Origin: Leucobacter chromiiresistens
Lineage (GTDB): Bacteria; Actinomycetota; Actinomycetes; Actinomycetales; Microbacteriaceae
NCBI RefSeq assembly: GCF_900102345.1
Contig: NZ_FNKB01000002.1
Coordinates: forward strand, 310,001-374,000
Reading direction: 5' to 3'
Length of the DNA: 64,000 nucleotides
Shown here: in pieces, positions 54,904-64,000 of the stretch
Numbering within the stretch: the stretch's first letter is position 1
How the letters are laid out: every line of letters starts with the position of its first letter
Notes under the pieces: generated by a model
The model's input: the letters and a program-made list of their open reading frames with translations, nothing else
Databases searched by the model: none
What the model was told of the DNA's origin: nothing
Translations under genes and position numbers: made by a program

Positions 54904-55569
54904 CTACCGCCCGGCGCGGATGGCCGAGGCGACCGCCTCGATGTGCCGCAGTGCGGCGCGCTCGGCCGCCGCGCGATCGCCCGCCTCGATGGCGGCGAAG
55001 ATCTCCGCGTGCTCGACGTCGGAGTCGAGCTGGCGGGCCTGGGTGATGTTCAGGAACTCCGACTGGAGGTCGAGCGAGCGCCGCATGGACGCGGTGATGC
55101 TGAGCAGCACGGAGTTGTGGCTCGCCTCGGCGATGAGGGTGTGGAAGTCGCGGTCGAGGCGCACCCAGTCGTGCAGCACGGTGGTGTCGAGCATCCGGCT
55201 CAGCAGTCGGCGCATCGCGTCGAGCTCCGCCGCCGTGCGCCGCTGAGCGGCGTGCCCCGCGGTCGGCACCTCGACGTGGATGCGCGCCTCCATGAGGTGG
55301 TCGGGGTCGAAGCCGCCGAACTCGGACACTCCGGAGGGCGTCTTCGAGACGACGTAGGTGCCGCTGCCGCTGCGGGTCTCGGTCAGACCGAGGGTCGCGC
55401 AGGCGTGCAGAGCCTCGCGCACGACCGATCGGCTGACGCCGAACTGCTTGGCGAGGGTCAGCTCGCCGGGGAGCCGGTCGCCGGGGGAAATCGCATCGTC
55501 GTCGATGAGATCCCGGATCGCGCGGAACGCGGCCTCGGTCGCGCTGATGCGCGTGACGGGGGAGTGCAT
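54904..55569 (-). CDS. GntR/FadR-family transcriptional regulator
   Basis: A 221-residue FadR-subfamily regulator: winged helix (TEAAFRAIRDLIDDDAISPGDRLPGELTLAKQFGVSRSVVREALHACATLG) and an all-helical FCD ligand domain with metal-ligand style DRDFHTLIAEASHN. ATG 55569 is preferred because GAAAGG lies 7 bases upstream; ATG 55635 has no ribosome site. It faces the ansP-ansA operon, whose promoter carries a matching dyad, so it is likely its repressor. Confidence 0.88.
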   Translation of the reverse strand: MHSPVTRISATEAAFRAIRDLIDDDAISPGDRLPGELTLAKQFGVSRSVVREALHACATLGLTETRSGSGTYVVSKTPSGVSEFGGFDPDHLMEARIHVEVPTAGHAAQRRTAAELDAMRRLLSRMLDTTVLHDWVRLDRDFHTLIAEASHNSVLLSITASMRRSLDLQSEFLNITQARQLDSDVEHAEIFAAIEAGDRAAAERAALRHIEAVASAIRAGR

Positions 55570-55647
55570 TGACGGACCTTTCGGGAGCGCGTCGCGGGCT
55601 CGCTGGTCGAGGGTCGGCGTCGGCGCAGAGCTCATGGGAACAGGATA

Positions 55648-55684
55648 TTGAACTTCTCCCATTTTCGGGTAACCTGTCTGACAG
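55648..55684 (+). promoter_or_regulatory. ansP promoter with GntR-type operator
   Basis: TTGAAC (55648-55653) and TAACCT (55670-55675) are 16 bases apart. A perfect CTGTC-T-GACAG dyad (55674-55684) overlaps the end of the -10 and the expected start of transcription, as expected for a GntR/FadR repressor site. A second GGACAGG half-site follows. Confidence 0.6.
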
Positions 55685-55736
55685 CCGGACAGGTGAGCAC
55701 AGGCCCATCGGCGGTGAAGCGAAGAAGGTTCGAACC

Positions 55737-57278
55737 ATGAACGATGAAGTTCTGCCGCTCGGCGGGAGCGCCGCCGACGCCCCGAGCGGTGCCGCACCGC
55801 ACGCGACCGCCGTCGATGCCGGAGACTCCGGATACCAGCGCGGGTTGAAGCGCCGCCACCTCACCATGATCGCCATCGGCGGCTCGATCGGCACCGGCCT
55901 GTTCCTCGGGGCGAGCGGCCGCATGGAGATCGCGGGCCCGTCGCTCGCCTTCGTCTACATCATCTGCGGCATCTTCGCCTTCCTCGTCGTGCGCGCCCTG
56001 GGCGAGCTCGTCATGTACCGCCCGTCCTCCGGGGCGTTCGTCTCGTACGCGCGCGAGTTCATGGGGGAGAAGGGCGCGTACGCGGTCGGCTGGCTGTACT
56101 TCCTCAACTGGTCGACCACGGTGATCGCCGACATCACCGCCGTGGCCCTCTACATGCACTTCTGGGCGGTGTTCGTGCCGATCCCGCAGTGGCTCCTCGC
56201 GCTCACCGCGCTCGCGATCGTGTTCGCCATGAACGTGGCGTCGGTGAAGCTCTTCGGCGAGATGGAGTACTGGTTCGCCATCATCAAGGTGGGCGCCATC
56301 GTCGCGTTCGGCGTGATCGGCATCTTCCTCGTCGTCACGCAGACCCCGGTCGACGGGCGCACGCCGGGCTTCCAGCTCATCACGGAGAACGGCGGCTTCT
56401 TCCCGAACGGCGTCGGCGCGATGTTCGTGATCGCCCTCGGAGTGGTCTTCGCGTTCGGCGGAACCGAGATGGTGGGCGTCGCGGCAGGCGAGTCGGAGAA
56501 CCCGCGCGCCGCGATCCCGCGCGCCGTCAACTCCATCATGTGGCGCATCGTGCTCTTCTACGCGGGATCGGTCATCCTGTTCACCCTCCTGCTGCCGTGG
56601 AATGCCTACTCCGGCTCGGAGAGCCCCTTCGTCACCGTGATGAACTCCATCGGCATCCCCTACGCCGGCGACATCATGAACGTCGTGGTGCTGACCGCGG
56701 CCATGTCGAGCCTGAACGCGGGACTGTACGCGACCGGGCGCACCCTCCGCTCCATGGCCGTCGCGGGCACGGCTCCGGCTTTCGCGAAGCGGCTCAACGC
56801 CTCGGGCGCACCCTACGGCGGCATCATGATCACGGCCGCGATCGGCGTGCTCGGCGTCGGCCTGAACTTCGTCGTGCCCGCACGCGCCTTCGACATCGTG
56901 CTGAACCTCGCGGGCATCGGCATCGTCGGCACCTGGGCGTCGATCATGGTCTGCCATGCGCTGTACGTGCGCCGCACCCGCCGCACCGGCGAGGGGCGCC
57001 CCGCGTACCGCCTGCCGTTCGCCTCCGTCACGAACGCGGTCACGCTCGTCTTCCTGATCGGCATCGTCGTGCTCATGGCGCTCGACGCGGCGGTCGGGCA
57101 GATCACGCTCATCGTCTTCGCGGGGGTCGTGATCCTCATGGTGATCGGATGGTTCGCGGTGCGGGGCCGGATCAACGCGTCGGCATTCACGGCGGCGTTC
57201 TCGATTCCCGACGCGGCCTTCGTCGAGCAGGACCAGCCGGGCGACGGGCGGCCGGGCGACGGGCGGCCGCGGGCATGA
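55737..57278 (+). CDS. ansP: L-asparagine permease (AnsP-like)
   Basis: A 513-residue AAT-family permease with twelve helices. It begins with RGLKRRHLTMIAIGGSIGTGLFLGASGR and has the FGGTEMVGVAAGESENPRAAIPRAV signature. Substrate is inferred from its coupling (ATGA overlap) to an asparaginase. The C-terminus holds a duplicated PGDGR. GAAGAAGG precedes ATG 55737 by 7-10 bases. Confidence 0.87.
   Translation: MNDEVLPLGGSAADAPSGAAPHATAVDAGDSGYQRGLKRRHLTMIAIGGSIGTGLFLGASGRMEIAGPSLAFVYIICGIFAFLVVRALGELVMYRPSSGAFVSYAREFMGEKGAYAVGWLYFLNWSTTVIADITAVALYMHFWAVFVPIPQWLLALTALAIVFAMNVASVKLFGEMEYWFAIIKVGAIVAFGVIGIFLVVTQTPVDGRTPGFQLITENGGFFPNGVGAMFVIALGVVFAFGGTEMVGVAAGESENPRAAIPRAVNSIMWRIVLFYAGSVILFTLLLPWNAYSGSESPFVTVMNSIGIPYAGDIMNVVVLTAAMSSLNAGLYATGRTLRSMAVAGTAPAFAKRLNASGAPYGGIMITAAIGVLGVGLNFVVPARAFDIVLNLAGIGIVGTWASIMVCHALYVRRTRRTGEGRPAYRLPFASVTNAVTLVFLIGIVVLMALDAAVGQITLIVFAGVVILMVIGWFAVRGRINASAFTAAFSIPDAAFVEQDQPGDGRPGDGRPRA
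57237..57266 (+). repeat. 15-base perfect tandem repeat
   Basis: Two identical copies of CCGGGCGACGGGCGG encode PGDGR-PGDGR in the tail of AnsP. Confidence 0.9.
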
Positions 57279-58321
57279 GGGATCGCACCCGGTCGCCACG
57301 GCTGCTGCTGGTCTACTGCGGCGGAACGTTCGGCATGCACGAGACCGGCGACGGCCTCGCCGCCCAGACGGACCTCGGCGACGTGCTCTCCGGGCTCGTG
57401 GACGCCTGGGCGAGGCGCCACGGCCACCCGGTCGACTGGCGGCTCGCGGTGCCGCGATCCGTGATCGACAGCGCCGAGGCGACCCACGGGACGGCGCTCG
57501 AGATCGCCGACCTCATCCGTGAGCGCGTCGCCGAGGGCATCTCGGGCGGCGCGGTGCAGGCCGTGGTCGTGGTGCACGGCACCGACACGCTCGCGCACAG
57601 TGCGGCCCAGGCGGCGTTCGCGCTCGCCGACCTCGCGATCCCGATCGTCTTCACCGGCGCCCAGCGCCCGATCGGCATCCCGGGAAGCGACGCGGAGCGC
57701 AACTTCGACGACGCGTTCCGCGAGGCGCTGTCGGGCGAGGAGCCGGGGGTGCGCCTCGTCTTCGGCGGCGCCGCGATGCCGGCCTGCCGCGCCGTCAAGC
57801 GCTCGAGCGAGGCGTTCGACGCCTTCATCGCACGTCGACCGGCGGCCCGCCCCGTCGACGGGGTCGGCTCGGAGCTGGCGGAGGCCCTCGCCGCGTGCGC
57901 GCATGCGCCGGCGCCGCGCGTCGGAATGCTGACGATGGTGCCGGGCCTGCCCGCGGAGATGCTCGGGGCCGCGCTCGACGCGTTCCCCGAGGGGCTGGTG
58001 CTCGAGTGCTACGGCTCCGGCACGGGGCCGCTCGTCGGGCCGGCGCACCTCGAGACGCTGCGCCGAGCCCGCGACTCGGGTACGCCGGTGCTCGCCATCA
58101 CCCGCTGCGAGGACGGCGCGGTCGACCTGCCGCGCTACGCCGTGGGCGCCGCCATCGCGGCGGCCGGGGTGATCGGCGGCCACGATCTCACCGCCGAGGC
58201 GGCGATCGCGAAGCTGCGGGCGCTGCGGCGGGCGGGGCTCGCGGGCGCCGCGCTGCGCAGCGCCCTGGACCGGAATCTCGTGGGGGAGCAGCAGCGCTCG
58301 GGGAGCGCCCCGGAGCGATGA
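57275..58321 (+). CDS. ansA: type I L-asparaginase
   Basis: A 348-residue asparaginase. The first catalytic Thr is in LLVYCGGTFGM (the usual TGGTI is CGGTF), the second in VVVVHGTDTLAHSAAQAAF (HGTDT), and IPIVFTGAQRPIG completes the family signature. It deaminates imported asparagine to aspartate and ammonia in the cytoplasm. ATG 57275 overlaps the permease stop as ATGA. Confidence 0.92.
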   Translation: MRDRTRSPRLLLVYCGGTFGMHETGDGLAAQTDLGDVLSGLVDAWARRHGHPVDWRLAVPRSVIDSAEATHGTALEIADLIRERVAEGISGGAVQAVVVVHGTDTLAHSAAQAAFALADLAIPIVFTGAQRPIGIPGSDAERNFDDAFREALSGEEPGVRLVFGGAAMPACRAVKRSSEAFDAFIARRPAARPVDGVGSELAEALAACAHAPAPRVGMLTMVPGLPAEMLGAALDAFPEGLVLECYGSGTGPLVGPAHLETLRRARDSGTPVLAITRCEDGAVDLPRYAVGAAIAAAGVIGGHDLTAEAAIAKLRALRRAGLAGAALRSALDRNLVGEQQRSGSAPER

Positions 58322-58557
58322 TCCTGGGCATCCCCAGGGTGCGGTGCTACGCTGGGGGGAGCGGGCGATCGCCCGCATCAAACGAAGAACCGAGCACGCT
58401 GATCGGCGGGCTGGTCTTCGGTGGTGGATCCCTCTGATCCGCGCGGAGCGGTGCGCAGGGTGGTCGTCTACTGAACATCAGCATCCGCGGTCGAACGCAG
58501 CGCATGCCGGCGCGATCCGGACTGTCCATCGCGTGCTCTCGTGAGTAAGGAGAACCC
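58322..58557 (+). promoter_or_regulatory. pnp promoter and long leader
   Basis: TACGCT (58348-58353) is a probable -10, giving a leader near 200 bases. The leader begins with a perfect 16-base palindrome GCGGGCGATCGCCCGC (58361-58376). Long structured leaders on pnp are autoregulatory in enterobacteria; whether this holds here is unknown. Confidence 0.45.
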
Positions 58558-60816
58558 GTGGAGGGTCCTGAAATCAAGTTCGCCGAGGCCGTGCTCGATA
58601 ACGGCACGTTCGGCAAGCGCACCATCCGTTTTGAGACCGGTCGTCTCGCGCAGCAGGCGCAGGGCGCCGTCGCCGCGTACCTCGACGAGGAGACGATGCT
58701 CCTCTCGGCGACCAGCGCATCGAAGCAGCCGAAGGATCACTTCGACTTCTTCCCCCTGACCATCGACGTCGAGGAGCGCTCGTACGCCGCGGGCAAGATC
58801 CCCGGCTCGTTCTTCCGTCGCGAGGGCCGCCCGTCGACCGAGGCGATCCTCGTCTGCCGCCTGATCGACCGCCCGCTCCGCCCCTCCTTCGTGAGCGGCC
58901 TGCGGAACGAGGTCCAGGTCGTCATCACCGTCCTCTCGATCGCGCCCGGCGAGTTCTACGACGCCCTCGCGATCAACGCCGCCTCGGCGTCGACGCAGAT
59001 CTCGGGCCTCCCGTTCTCCGGCCCGATCGCCGGCGTGCGCCTCGCGCTCATCGGCGACCAGTGGGTCGCCTTCCCGAACGCGGAGCAGCTGCAGGACGCG
59101 GTCTTCGACCTCGTCGTCGCCGGCCGCGTCGTCACCGACGCGCAGGGCAACGACGACGTCGCGATCATGATGGTCGAGGCCGAAGCGACCGAGCACAGCT
59201 GGGAACTGATCCGCAGCGGCGCGAAGAAGCCGAACGAGGCGGTCGTCGCCGAGGGGCTCGATGCCGCGAAGCCGTTCATCGCTCAGCTCTGCAAGGCGCA
59301 GTCGGAGCTCGCAGCGCAGTCGGCGAAGGAGATCGCCGACTACCCGGTCTTCCTGCCCTACACCGACGAGGTCCTCGCAGCCGTCGACGCGCTCGCGCGC
59401 ACCGAGCTCGCGCCGATCTACCAGATCGCCGACAAGCAGGAGCGTCAGAACGCCGACGACGCGCTGAAGGCGCGGGTGAAGGAGGGCATCGCCGCGCAGG
59501 TCGAGGCCGGCACCCTCCCCGAGTCCGCCATCGCGCAGGTCTCCGCTGCGTACAAGAGCGTGACGAAGGACATCGTGCGCACCCGCGTGCTCACCGAGGG
59601 CGTCCGTATGGACGGTCGCGGCACGAGCGACATCCGCGCGCTCGACGCCGAGGTCCAGGTCATCCCCCGCGTGCACGGCTCCGCGATCTTCCAGCGCGGC
59701 GAGACCCAGATCCTGGGCGTCACCACGCTGAACATGCTCAAGATGGAGCAGCAGATCGACTCGCTCTCCCCGGTGACGAGCAAGCGGTACCTGCACCACT
59801 ACAACTTCCCGCCGTACTCGACCGGAGAGACCGGCCGCGTCGGCTCCCCGAAGCGTCGCGAGATCGGGCACGGCTTCCTGGCCGAGCGCGCCCTCGTGCC
59901 GGTGCTGCCGAGCCGCGAGGAGTTCCCCTACGCCATCCGCCAGGTGTCGGAGGCGCTCGGATCGAACGGCTCCACGTCGATGGGCTCGGTCTGCGCCTCG
60001 ACGCTGTCGCTGCTGAACGCGGGCGTGCCGCTGCGCGCACCCGTCGCGGGCATCGCCATGGGCCTCGTCTCCGACGAGGTCGACGGGGAGACGCGGTACG
60101 CGGCGCTCACCGACATCCTGGGCGCTGAGGATGCGCTCGGCGACATGGACTTCAAGGTCGCCGGCACCGCCGACTTCATCACCGCGATCCAGCTCGACAC
60201 CAAGCTCGACGGGCTCCCCGCCTCCGTGCTGAAGGGCGCGCTGACGCAGGCGCACGAGGCCCGCCTGACGATCCTGGGCGTGCTGAACCAGGCCATCGAC
60301 GTGCCCGACGAGATGGCTCCGACGGCGCCTCGCGTGCTCACGGTGAACATCCCGGTCGACAAGATCGGCGAGCTGATCGGCCCGAAGGGCAAGACGATCA
60401 ACGGCATCCAGGATCAGACCGGCGCCGACATCTCGATCGACGACGACGGCACCGTCTACATCGGCGCGACCGACGGGCCGGCCGCGGAGGCCGCGCGTGC
60501 GCAGGTCAACGCGATCGCCAACCCGCAGAACCCCGAGGTCGGCGAGCAGTACCTCGGCACCGTCGTGAAGAACGCCGCGTTCGGCGCCTTCATCTCGCTG
60601 CTCCCGGGCAAGGACGGCCTGCTGCACATCTCCGAGGTGCGCAAGCTCGCCGGCGGCAAGCGGATCGAGAGCGTGGACGACGTGCTCTCCGTCGGTCAGA
60701 AGATCCTCGTGAAGATCACGAAGACCGACGACCGCGGCAAGCTCTCGCTCGAGCCTGTGATCGAGGAGCAGGCCGCCGAGGCGGTTGACGCTCCGGCGGC
60801 ACCCGCAGCGGAGTAA
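58558..60816 (+). CDS. pnp: polyribonucleotide nucleotidyltransferase
   Basis: A 752-residue PNPase: two RNase PH domains ([30 protein letters not shown]; second with [13 protein letters not shown] and the phosphate-site [11 protein letters not shown]), a KH domain ([30 protein letters not shown]) and an S1 domain ([30 protein letters not shown]). It degrades and tails RNA. GTG 58558 has AAGGAG 6-10 bases upstream. It is not next to rpsO, unlike in many bacteria. Confidence 0.97.
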   Translation: MEGPEIKFAEAVLDNGTFGKRTIRFETGRLAQQAQGAVAAYLDEETMLLSATSASKQPKDHFDFFPLTIDVEERSYAAGKIPGSFFRREGRPSTEAILVCRLIDRPLRPSFVSGLRNEVQVVITVLSIAPGEFYDALAINAASASTQISGLPFSGPIAGVRLALIGDQWVAFPNAEQLQDAVFDLVVAGRVVTDAQGNDDVAIMMVEAEATEHSWELIRSGAKKPNEAVVAEGLDAAKPFIAQLCKAQSELAAQSAKEIADYPVFLPYTDEVLAAVDALARTELAPIYQIADKQERQNADDALKARVKEGIAAQVEAGTLPESAIAQVSAAYKSVTKDIVRTRVLTEGVRMDGRGTSDIRALDAEVQVIPRVHGSAIFQRGETQILGVTTLNMLKMEQQIDSLSPVTSKRYLHHYNFPPYSTGETGRVGSPKRREIGHGFLAERALVPVLPSREEFPYAIRQVSEALGSNGSTSMGSVCASTLSLLNAGVPLRAPVAGIAMGLVSDEVDGETRYAALTDILGAEDALGDMDFKVAGTADFITAIQLDTKLDGLPASVLKGALTQAHEARLTILGVLNQAIDVPDEMAPTAPRVLTVNIPVDKIGELIGPKGKTINGIQDQTGADISIDDDGTVYIGATDGPAAEAARAQVNAIANPQNPEVGEQYLGTVVKNAAFGAFISLLPGKDGLLHISEVRKLAGGKRIESVDDVLSVGQKILVKITKTDDRGKLSLEPVIEEQAAEAVDAPAAPAAE

Positions 60817-60841
60817 TCCGCGCAGCGCGGTGCGCCGCACC

Positions 60842-60878
60842 CGACGCCCGCCGTCCCGTTTCGGGGCGGCGGGCGTCG
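60842..60878 (+). terminator. pnp terminator
   Basis: CGACGCCCGCCG pairs perfectly with CGGCGGGCGTCG, with an inner CCC/GGG and a GTTTC loop, 25 bases after the pnp stop. Confidence 0.75.
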
Positions 60879-60903
60879 TGCGTTGCGCGTTCGGCTCTCT
60901 CAT

Positions 60904-60964
60904 GAAATGCGACACGATGTGCGGGCATCAACGCCCCGGGGCCGGACTTCCTGTCGCATCTCGG
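60904..60964. repeat. intergenic repeat, copy C
   Basis: The arms GAAATGCGACA (60904-60914) and TGTCGCATCTC (60952-60962) form a dyad with one mismatch. A related sequence in the same orientation lies at 61741-61803 (about three quarters identical over 46 bases, GTGCGGGCATCA to GTCGCATCTCGG). They bracket a pseudogene. Confidence 0.6.
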
Positions 60965-61063
60965 GAGTGCGCACGCGCCGCGACGGTCGCAGGTCGGGAG
61001 CGCGCGCACCGCGACGACGGTCCGCGTCCTGATCCGGGCGGATGCAGGGAGCGGTTCACCGGT

Positions 61064-61667
61064 TCAGCGGGCGTTCCTCGCGGCGGTCGCCTGCGCGATG
61101 CGCGCGGTGAGGATCCGGATCATCTCGGCCGGGTGACGCAGATCGTGCGCGGTCACCCGGATCACCGCCCACCCCGCGTCCTCCATAGCGCGTACTCGGG
61201 TCACGTCGACGCGGGCCTGCCGCAGCGCATCACCGCCCACGAAGTGGTGCGCGCCTTCGTACTCGATCGAGATCCGCACCGCAGCCAGCGCGGCGGGCGT
61301 CGCGGCGGGCGGGTCGTATCGCCCCGGACCGGACACGATCCAGTCGCCCGCGGCGAGGAGCTCCTCGCGCGTGGCGACCTGCGCGAGGAGGCACCAGGCG
61401 TCGACGACGCTCGGAAGCCACGGCGGTCGATCGGGAACACGCTCGAGCGTTCCGGGCCGGAGCTGGTGGCCGGCGGTCTCCGGTCGCCGAAGGGGCCGCG
61501 ACGGGCGCACCGCGCCGCATGTCCACTCCGTGGACGGGGCGCTTGACATCGGCCGAGTAGAGGCGCCAGCGGGGTGTTCCGGCTGAGAGGAGATCGCCGA
61601 CGCGCGTGGGCGAGGCGTCGAGCAGGGGGAGTGGGGAGTGGGGAGAGCGGACGCATCGCACCAGCAT
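61064..61667 (-). pseudogene. decayed AbiEi/DUF559-type gene
   Basis: Fragments in two frames resemble the family of the gene at 13.8 kb. From the ATG at 61667, one frame reads LLDASPTRVGDLLSAGTPRWR and ADVKRPVHGVDMRRGAP; then similarity moves to another frame with LRPGTLERVPDRPPWLPSVVDAW and CLLAQVATREELLAAGDWIVSGPG. After PPAATPAALAAV it jumps to ISIEYEGAHHFVGGDALRQ and EDAGWAVIRVTAHDL, the usual C-terminus. The central AbiEi part (HSAAALWGLP-type) is missing. At least two internal deletions and a frame change are inferred. It lies between repeat copies C and D. Confidence 0.7.
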
Positions 61668-61740
61668 GGCGGTGCGGGCGTGTTCCTGCACACGTTATCC
61701 ACAGGGGAGCGCTGCTGCATCGTCGTGGACCCCGCCGCCC

Positions 61741-61803
61741 GAATTTCGCGACGGAAGGTACGCGCATCACGGCGCGATGCTCGGAGTTCTTGTCGCATCT
61801 CCG
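61741..61803. repeat. intergenic repeat, copy D
   Basis: Matches copy C from GTACGCGCATCA to TGTCGCATCTC with about 74 percent identity in the aligned part; the left arm is degenerate. It stands upstream of the pseudogene and 80 bases before the M16 peptidase gene. Confidence 0.55.
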
Positions 61804-61882
61804 TCTGGGCGAGCCGGCGGGGGCCGCGCGGGCCGTCCGTCCGCCCCGGAAGCTCCGAGCCGCGAGGCCCTAGGCTGAGGGC

Positions 61883-63289
61883 ATGCGCGAACCCATAGCC
61901 CTGCCCCTCGACCAGCCCGAACTGACCGCTGATCTGGGCGGCGGGCTCGTCAGGCGCACCGTCCACCCCAGCGGCCTGCGCGTGCTGACCGAGCGCATGC
62001 CGGGGGCGCGAAGCGCGTCGATCGGATTCTGGATCGGCGTGGGCTCGCGCGACGAGCAGGCGGAGCGCCCGGACGCCCCCGGCAGCCTCGGGTCCACCCA
62101 CTTCCTCGAGCACCTGCTGTTCAAGGGCACCCCGACGCGCGACGCGTTCTCGATCGCGACCGAGTTCGACCGCATCGGCGCCGAGCACAACGCGCTCACC
62201 GCGAAGGAGTACACCTGCTACCACGCGAAGGTGCGCGATGCCGACCTCGAGGTCGCGGTGACGATGCTGAGCGACATGGTCGCGAACTCGGTGCTCGACG
62301 CCGACGAGTTCGAGACGGAGCGCGGCGTGATCCTCGAGGAGCTGGCGATGGCCGCCGACGATCTCGCCGACGTCGCCAACGAGCGCTTCTTCGAGGCCGT
62401 GCTCGGGGAGCACCCGCTCGGGCGGCCGATCGGCGGCTGGCCGGAGACGATCACGGAGGCCCGTCGGGCCGACGTCGATCGCCACTACCGCGATCGCTAC
62501 GATCCCTCGACGCTGGTGGTGACCGCGGCGGGGGCGGTCGACCACGACCGGCTCGTGGCCCAGGTGCTCGCCGCGCTGAACGCCTCGCCGGAGGAGCGCT
62601 GGCACACCGACGGCGCCGCCGCCCCCGTGCGGCGGGAGCAGGTGGTCGACGCGTCGCCGGCGGGTGCGGAGGCTCCCGGACGCGCCTCCCTCGACTCGCC
62701 GCTCGAGCGGGAGCCGCGCGTGCGGATCACCGAGCGCCCCTCCGAGCAGGTCAATCTGCTGATCGGCACGCACGGCTTCAGCGCCGGCGACCCGCGCCGC
62801 TTCGCCTACGGGATCATGAACTCGGTGCTCGGCGGCGGCATGTCGAGCCGGCTGTTCCAGGAGATCCGCGAGAAGCGGGGTCTCGCGTACACGGCGTACT
62901 CCTTCGGCGCGAGTTACTCCGACTCCGGCGTGTTCGCGATGTACGCCGGCACCGCCCCCGAGAAGGCGGCGGACGTCATCGAGCTCAGCCGGGTGGAGCT
63001 GCGCAGGCTCGCCGACACCGAGATCTCGGGCGAAGAGCTCGAGCGGGCGCTCGGTCAGATCGCGGGTTCCACGGCGCTCGCGCTCGAGGACTCGGACACC
63101 CGGATGGGCCGCCTCGCTCGCGCTGAGCTCGGCAGCGGCGAGCTCTTCGATCTCGACGCCTCGCTCGAGCGCTTCGCCGCGGTGACGCCCGAGCACATCC
63201 GCGAGGTGGCGGCGACGCTCGCCGCCCGCCCGCTCACGGTGGTCGCGGTGGGGGAGGCCTCGCGATCCTCGCTCGAATCGAGCGACTGA
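61883..63289 (+). CDS. M16-family zinc peptidase
   Basis: A 468-residue M16B peptidase-like protein: inverted zinc motif HFLEH (His73, Glu76, His77) with the distal Glu in RGVILEEL (about 153), plus NALTAKEYTCYHAKV and the C-terminal-half signature MSSRLFQEIREKRGLAYTAYSF. Members next to pnp and dapB are common in actinobacteria and substrates are not known. A TAGGCT hexamer ends 6 bases before ATG 61883, suggesting a leaderless mRNA. Confidence 0.93.
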   Translation: MREPIALPLDQPELTADLGGGLVRRTVHPSGLRVLTERMPGARSASIGFWIGVGSRDEQAERPDAPGSLGSTHFLEHLLFKGTPTRDAFSIATEFDRIGAEHNALTAKEYTCYHAKVRDADLEVAVTMLSDMVANSVLDADEFETERGVILEELAMAADDLADVANERFFEAVLGEHPLGRPIGGWPETITEARRADVDRHYRDRYDPSTLVVTAAGAVDHDRLVAQVLAALNASPEERWHTDGAAAPVRREQVVDASPAGAEAPGRASLDSPLEREPRVRITERPSEQVNLLIGTHGFSAGDPRRFAYGIMNSVLGGGMSSRLFQEIREKRGLAYTAYSFGASYSDSGVFAMYAGTAPEKAADVIELSRVELRRLADTEISGEELERALGQIAGSTALALEDSDTRMGRLARAELGSGELFDLDASLERFAAVTPEHIREVAATLAARPLTVVAVGEASRSSLESSD

Positions 63290-63312
63290 CCGCCGAACGG
63301 TACCCTGGACCC

Positions 63313-64000
63313 ATGACGAATCGTGTAGCGGTCTCGGGGTCGACCGGCCGACTGGGAGCCCTCGTGTGCGAGGTCGTGGAGCAGCATCCCGACTTCGAGC
63401 TGGTCGCGCGGCTGCGCAGCACGTCGGGGCCCGAGGAGGGCGCCGACGCCGACATCGTGATCGACGTGAGCCGCCCCGACGCCTCCCCGGGGATCGTGGA
63501 TCGCGCGCTCGCCCGCGGGCAGCAGGTGGTCGTGGGTACGAGCGGATGGTCGGCCGCGCTGCTCGCCGAGCTCTCCGCCGAGCTGGAGCGCACGCCGGAG
63601 CGCGGCGTGATCGTCGTGCCGAACTTCTCGCTGGGCTCGGTGCTCGGCACCGCGCTCGCGCGCATCGCCGCGCCGTACTTCGACGCCGTCGAGGTGGTCG
63701 AGGCGCACCACCCCGGCAAGGTCGATTCGCCGAGCGGCACTGCGGTGCGCACCGCCGAGCTCATGGCTGAGGCCCGCGGCGGCCGCCCGGTCGAGGCCCC
63801 GTTCGCGGAGCAGCCGGCGCGCGGTGAGCTCGTCGCGGGAATCCCAGTGCACAGCCTGCGGCTGGCGGGCGTGGTCGCGAAGCAGGAGGTGCGCTTCGGC
63901 GGGCCGGGCGAGGTGCTCACGCTCACGCACGACACGCACTCGAACGAGGCGTACCGCGCAGGCGTGCGGGCGGCGCTCGAAGCGGCTCCCGCGGCGCGCG
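63313..64000 (+). CDS. dapB: 4-hydroxy-tetrahydrodipicolinate reductase (right end truncated by window)
   Basis: The visible 229 residues include the nucleotide-binding VAVSGSTGRLG, GTSGWS, VVPNFSLGSV and the active-site EAHHPGKVDSPSGTA (His132, His133, Lys136). It reduces the dipicolinate intermediate in lysine and diaminopimelate synthesis. A TACCCT hexamer ends 7 bases before ATG 63313, again suggesting a leaderless message. The natural stop lies beyond 64000. Confidence 0.95.
   Translation, partial: MTNRVAVSGSTGRLGALVCEVVEQHPDFELVARLRSTSGPEEGADADIVIDVSRPDASPGIVDRALARGQQVVVGTSGWSAALLAELSAELERTPERGVIVVPNFSLGSVLGTALARIAAPYFDAVEVVEAHHPGKVDSPSGTAVRTAELMAEARGGRPVEAPFAEQPARGELVAGIPVHSLRLAGVVAKQEVRFGGPGEVLTLTHDTHSNEAYRAGVRAALEAAPAAR

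Noticed and set aside
61201..61770. 190-residue minus-strand frame as an intact gene
   Set aside because: Residues are Arg/Ser/Pro-rich noise; the recognisable family segments are in the two other minus frames.

Overview
The window is high-GC chromosomal DNA of an actinobacterium, most likely a member of the Microbacteriaceae (a Leucobacter-like genus is an inference from gene content, not shown). Supporting signs are strong G/C third-position codon bias, frequent GTG starts with 4-base GTGA/ATGA overlaps, many start codons lying 6-12 bases after a -10-like hexamer (leaderless or near-leaderless mRNAs), a Tat-exported lipoprotein, an actinobacterial-type extended FtsE, a GlnR-type operator, and the pnp / M16 peptidase / dapB order. 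No prophage, insertion sequence, integron or CRISPR array was seen. Almost everything is core or near-core chromosome.

Layout. 0-10 kb: a molybdenum island with modA-modB-moaA on the minus strand, fmdB-fmdA (formamidase) on plus, an fdhD / YdeP-type molybdo-oxidoreductase pair on minus, and moeA-mobA/DUF6457 on plus. Formamidase makes formate, and the molybdoenzyme with FdhD would handle formate-type chemistry. 9.9-15 kb: inositol-phosphatase family protein, ammonium transporter with a five-half-site GlnR box, rpsO, a Gln-rich membrane protein, and an AbiEi/DUF559-type gene bracketed by dyad repeats. 15-22.8 kb: an apparent polyamine locus (class III aminotransferase and Lrp regulator, divergent from a complete PotDABC transporter and an APC permease). 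22.8-25 kb: yczE/yczR divergent pair. 25-30 kb: prfB, ftsE-ftsX, smpB, a TetR regulator and tmRNA. 30-31.7 kb: amino-acid permease.

31.7-38.9 kb is a metal-homeostasis block: a His-containing membrane protein with YcnI and CopC (copper), then a zinc-starvation set. The latter has a COG0523-like protein without a P-loop, divergent from a 40-residue zinc-free L36 (rpmJ), sharing a perfect TGATAAT-A-ATTATCA Zur-type box; a permease / TIGR03943 / unknown extracytoplasmic protein operon behind a related box; and the zur gene itself. This is the most interesting regulatory unit in the window.

39-64 kb: YbjN protein, GlxA-type AraC regulator, stand-alone GAPDH, DUF3054 and hisN, tRNA-Lys(CTT), the ilvD-ilvB-ilvN-ilvC branched-chain amino-acid genes, hrpB helicase, serA, a GntR repressor facing an asparagine permease-asparaginase operon with a visible operator, pnp, a decayed AbiEi/DUF559-type pseudogene between two repeat copies, an M16 peptidase, and dapB running off the right edge. 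moaA runs off the left edge. Promoter, operator and terminator calls were made by eye.
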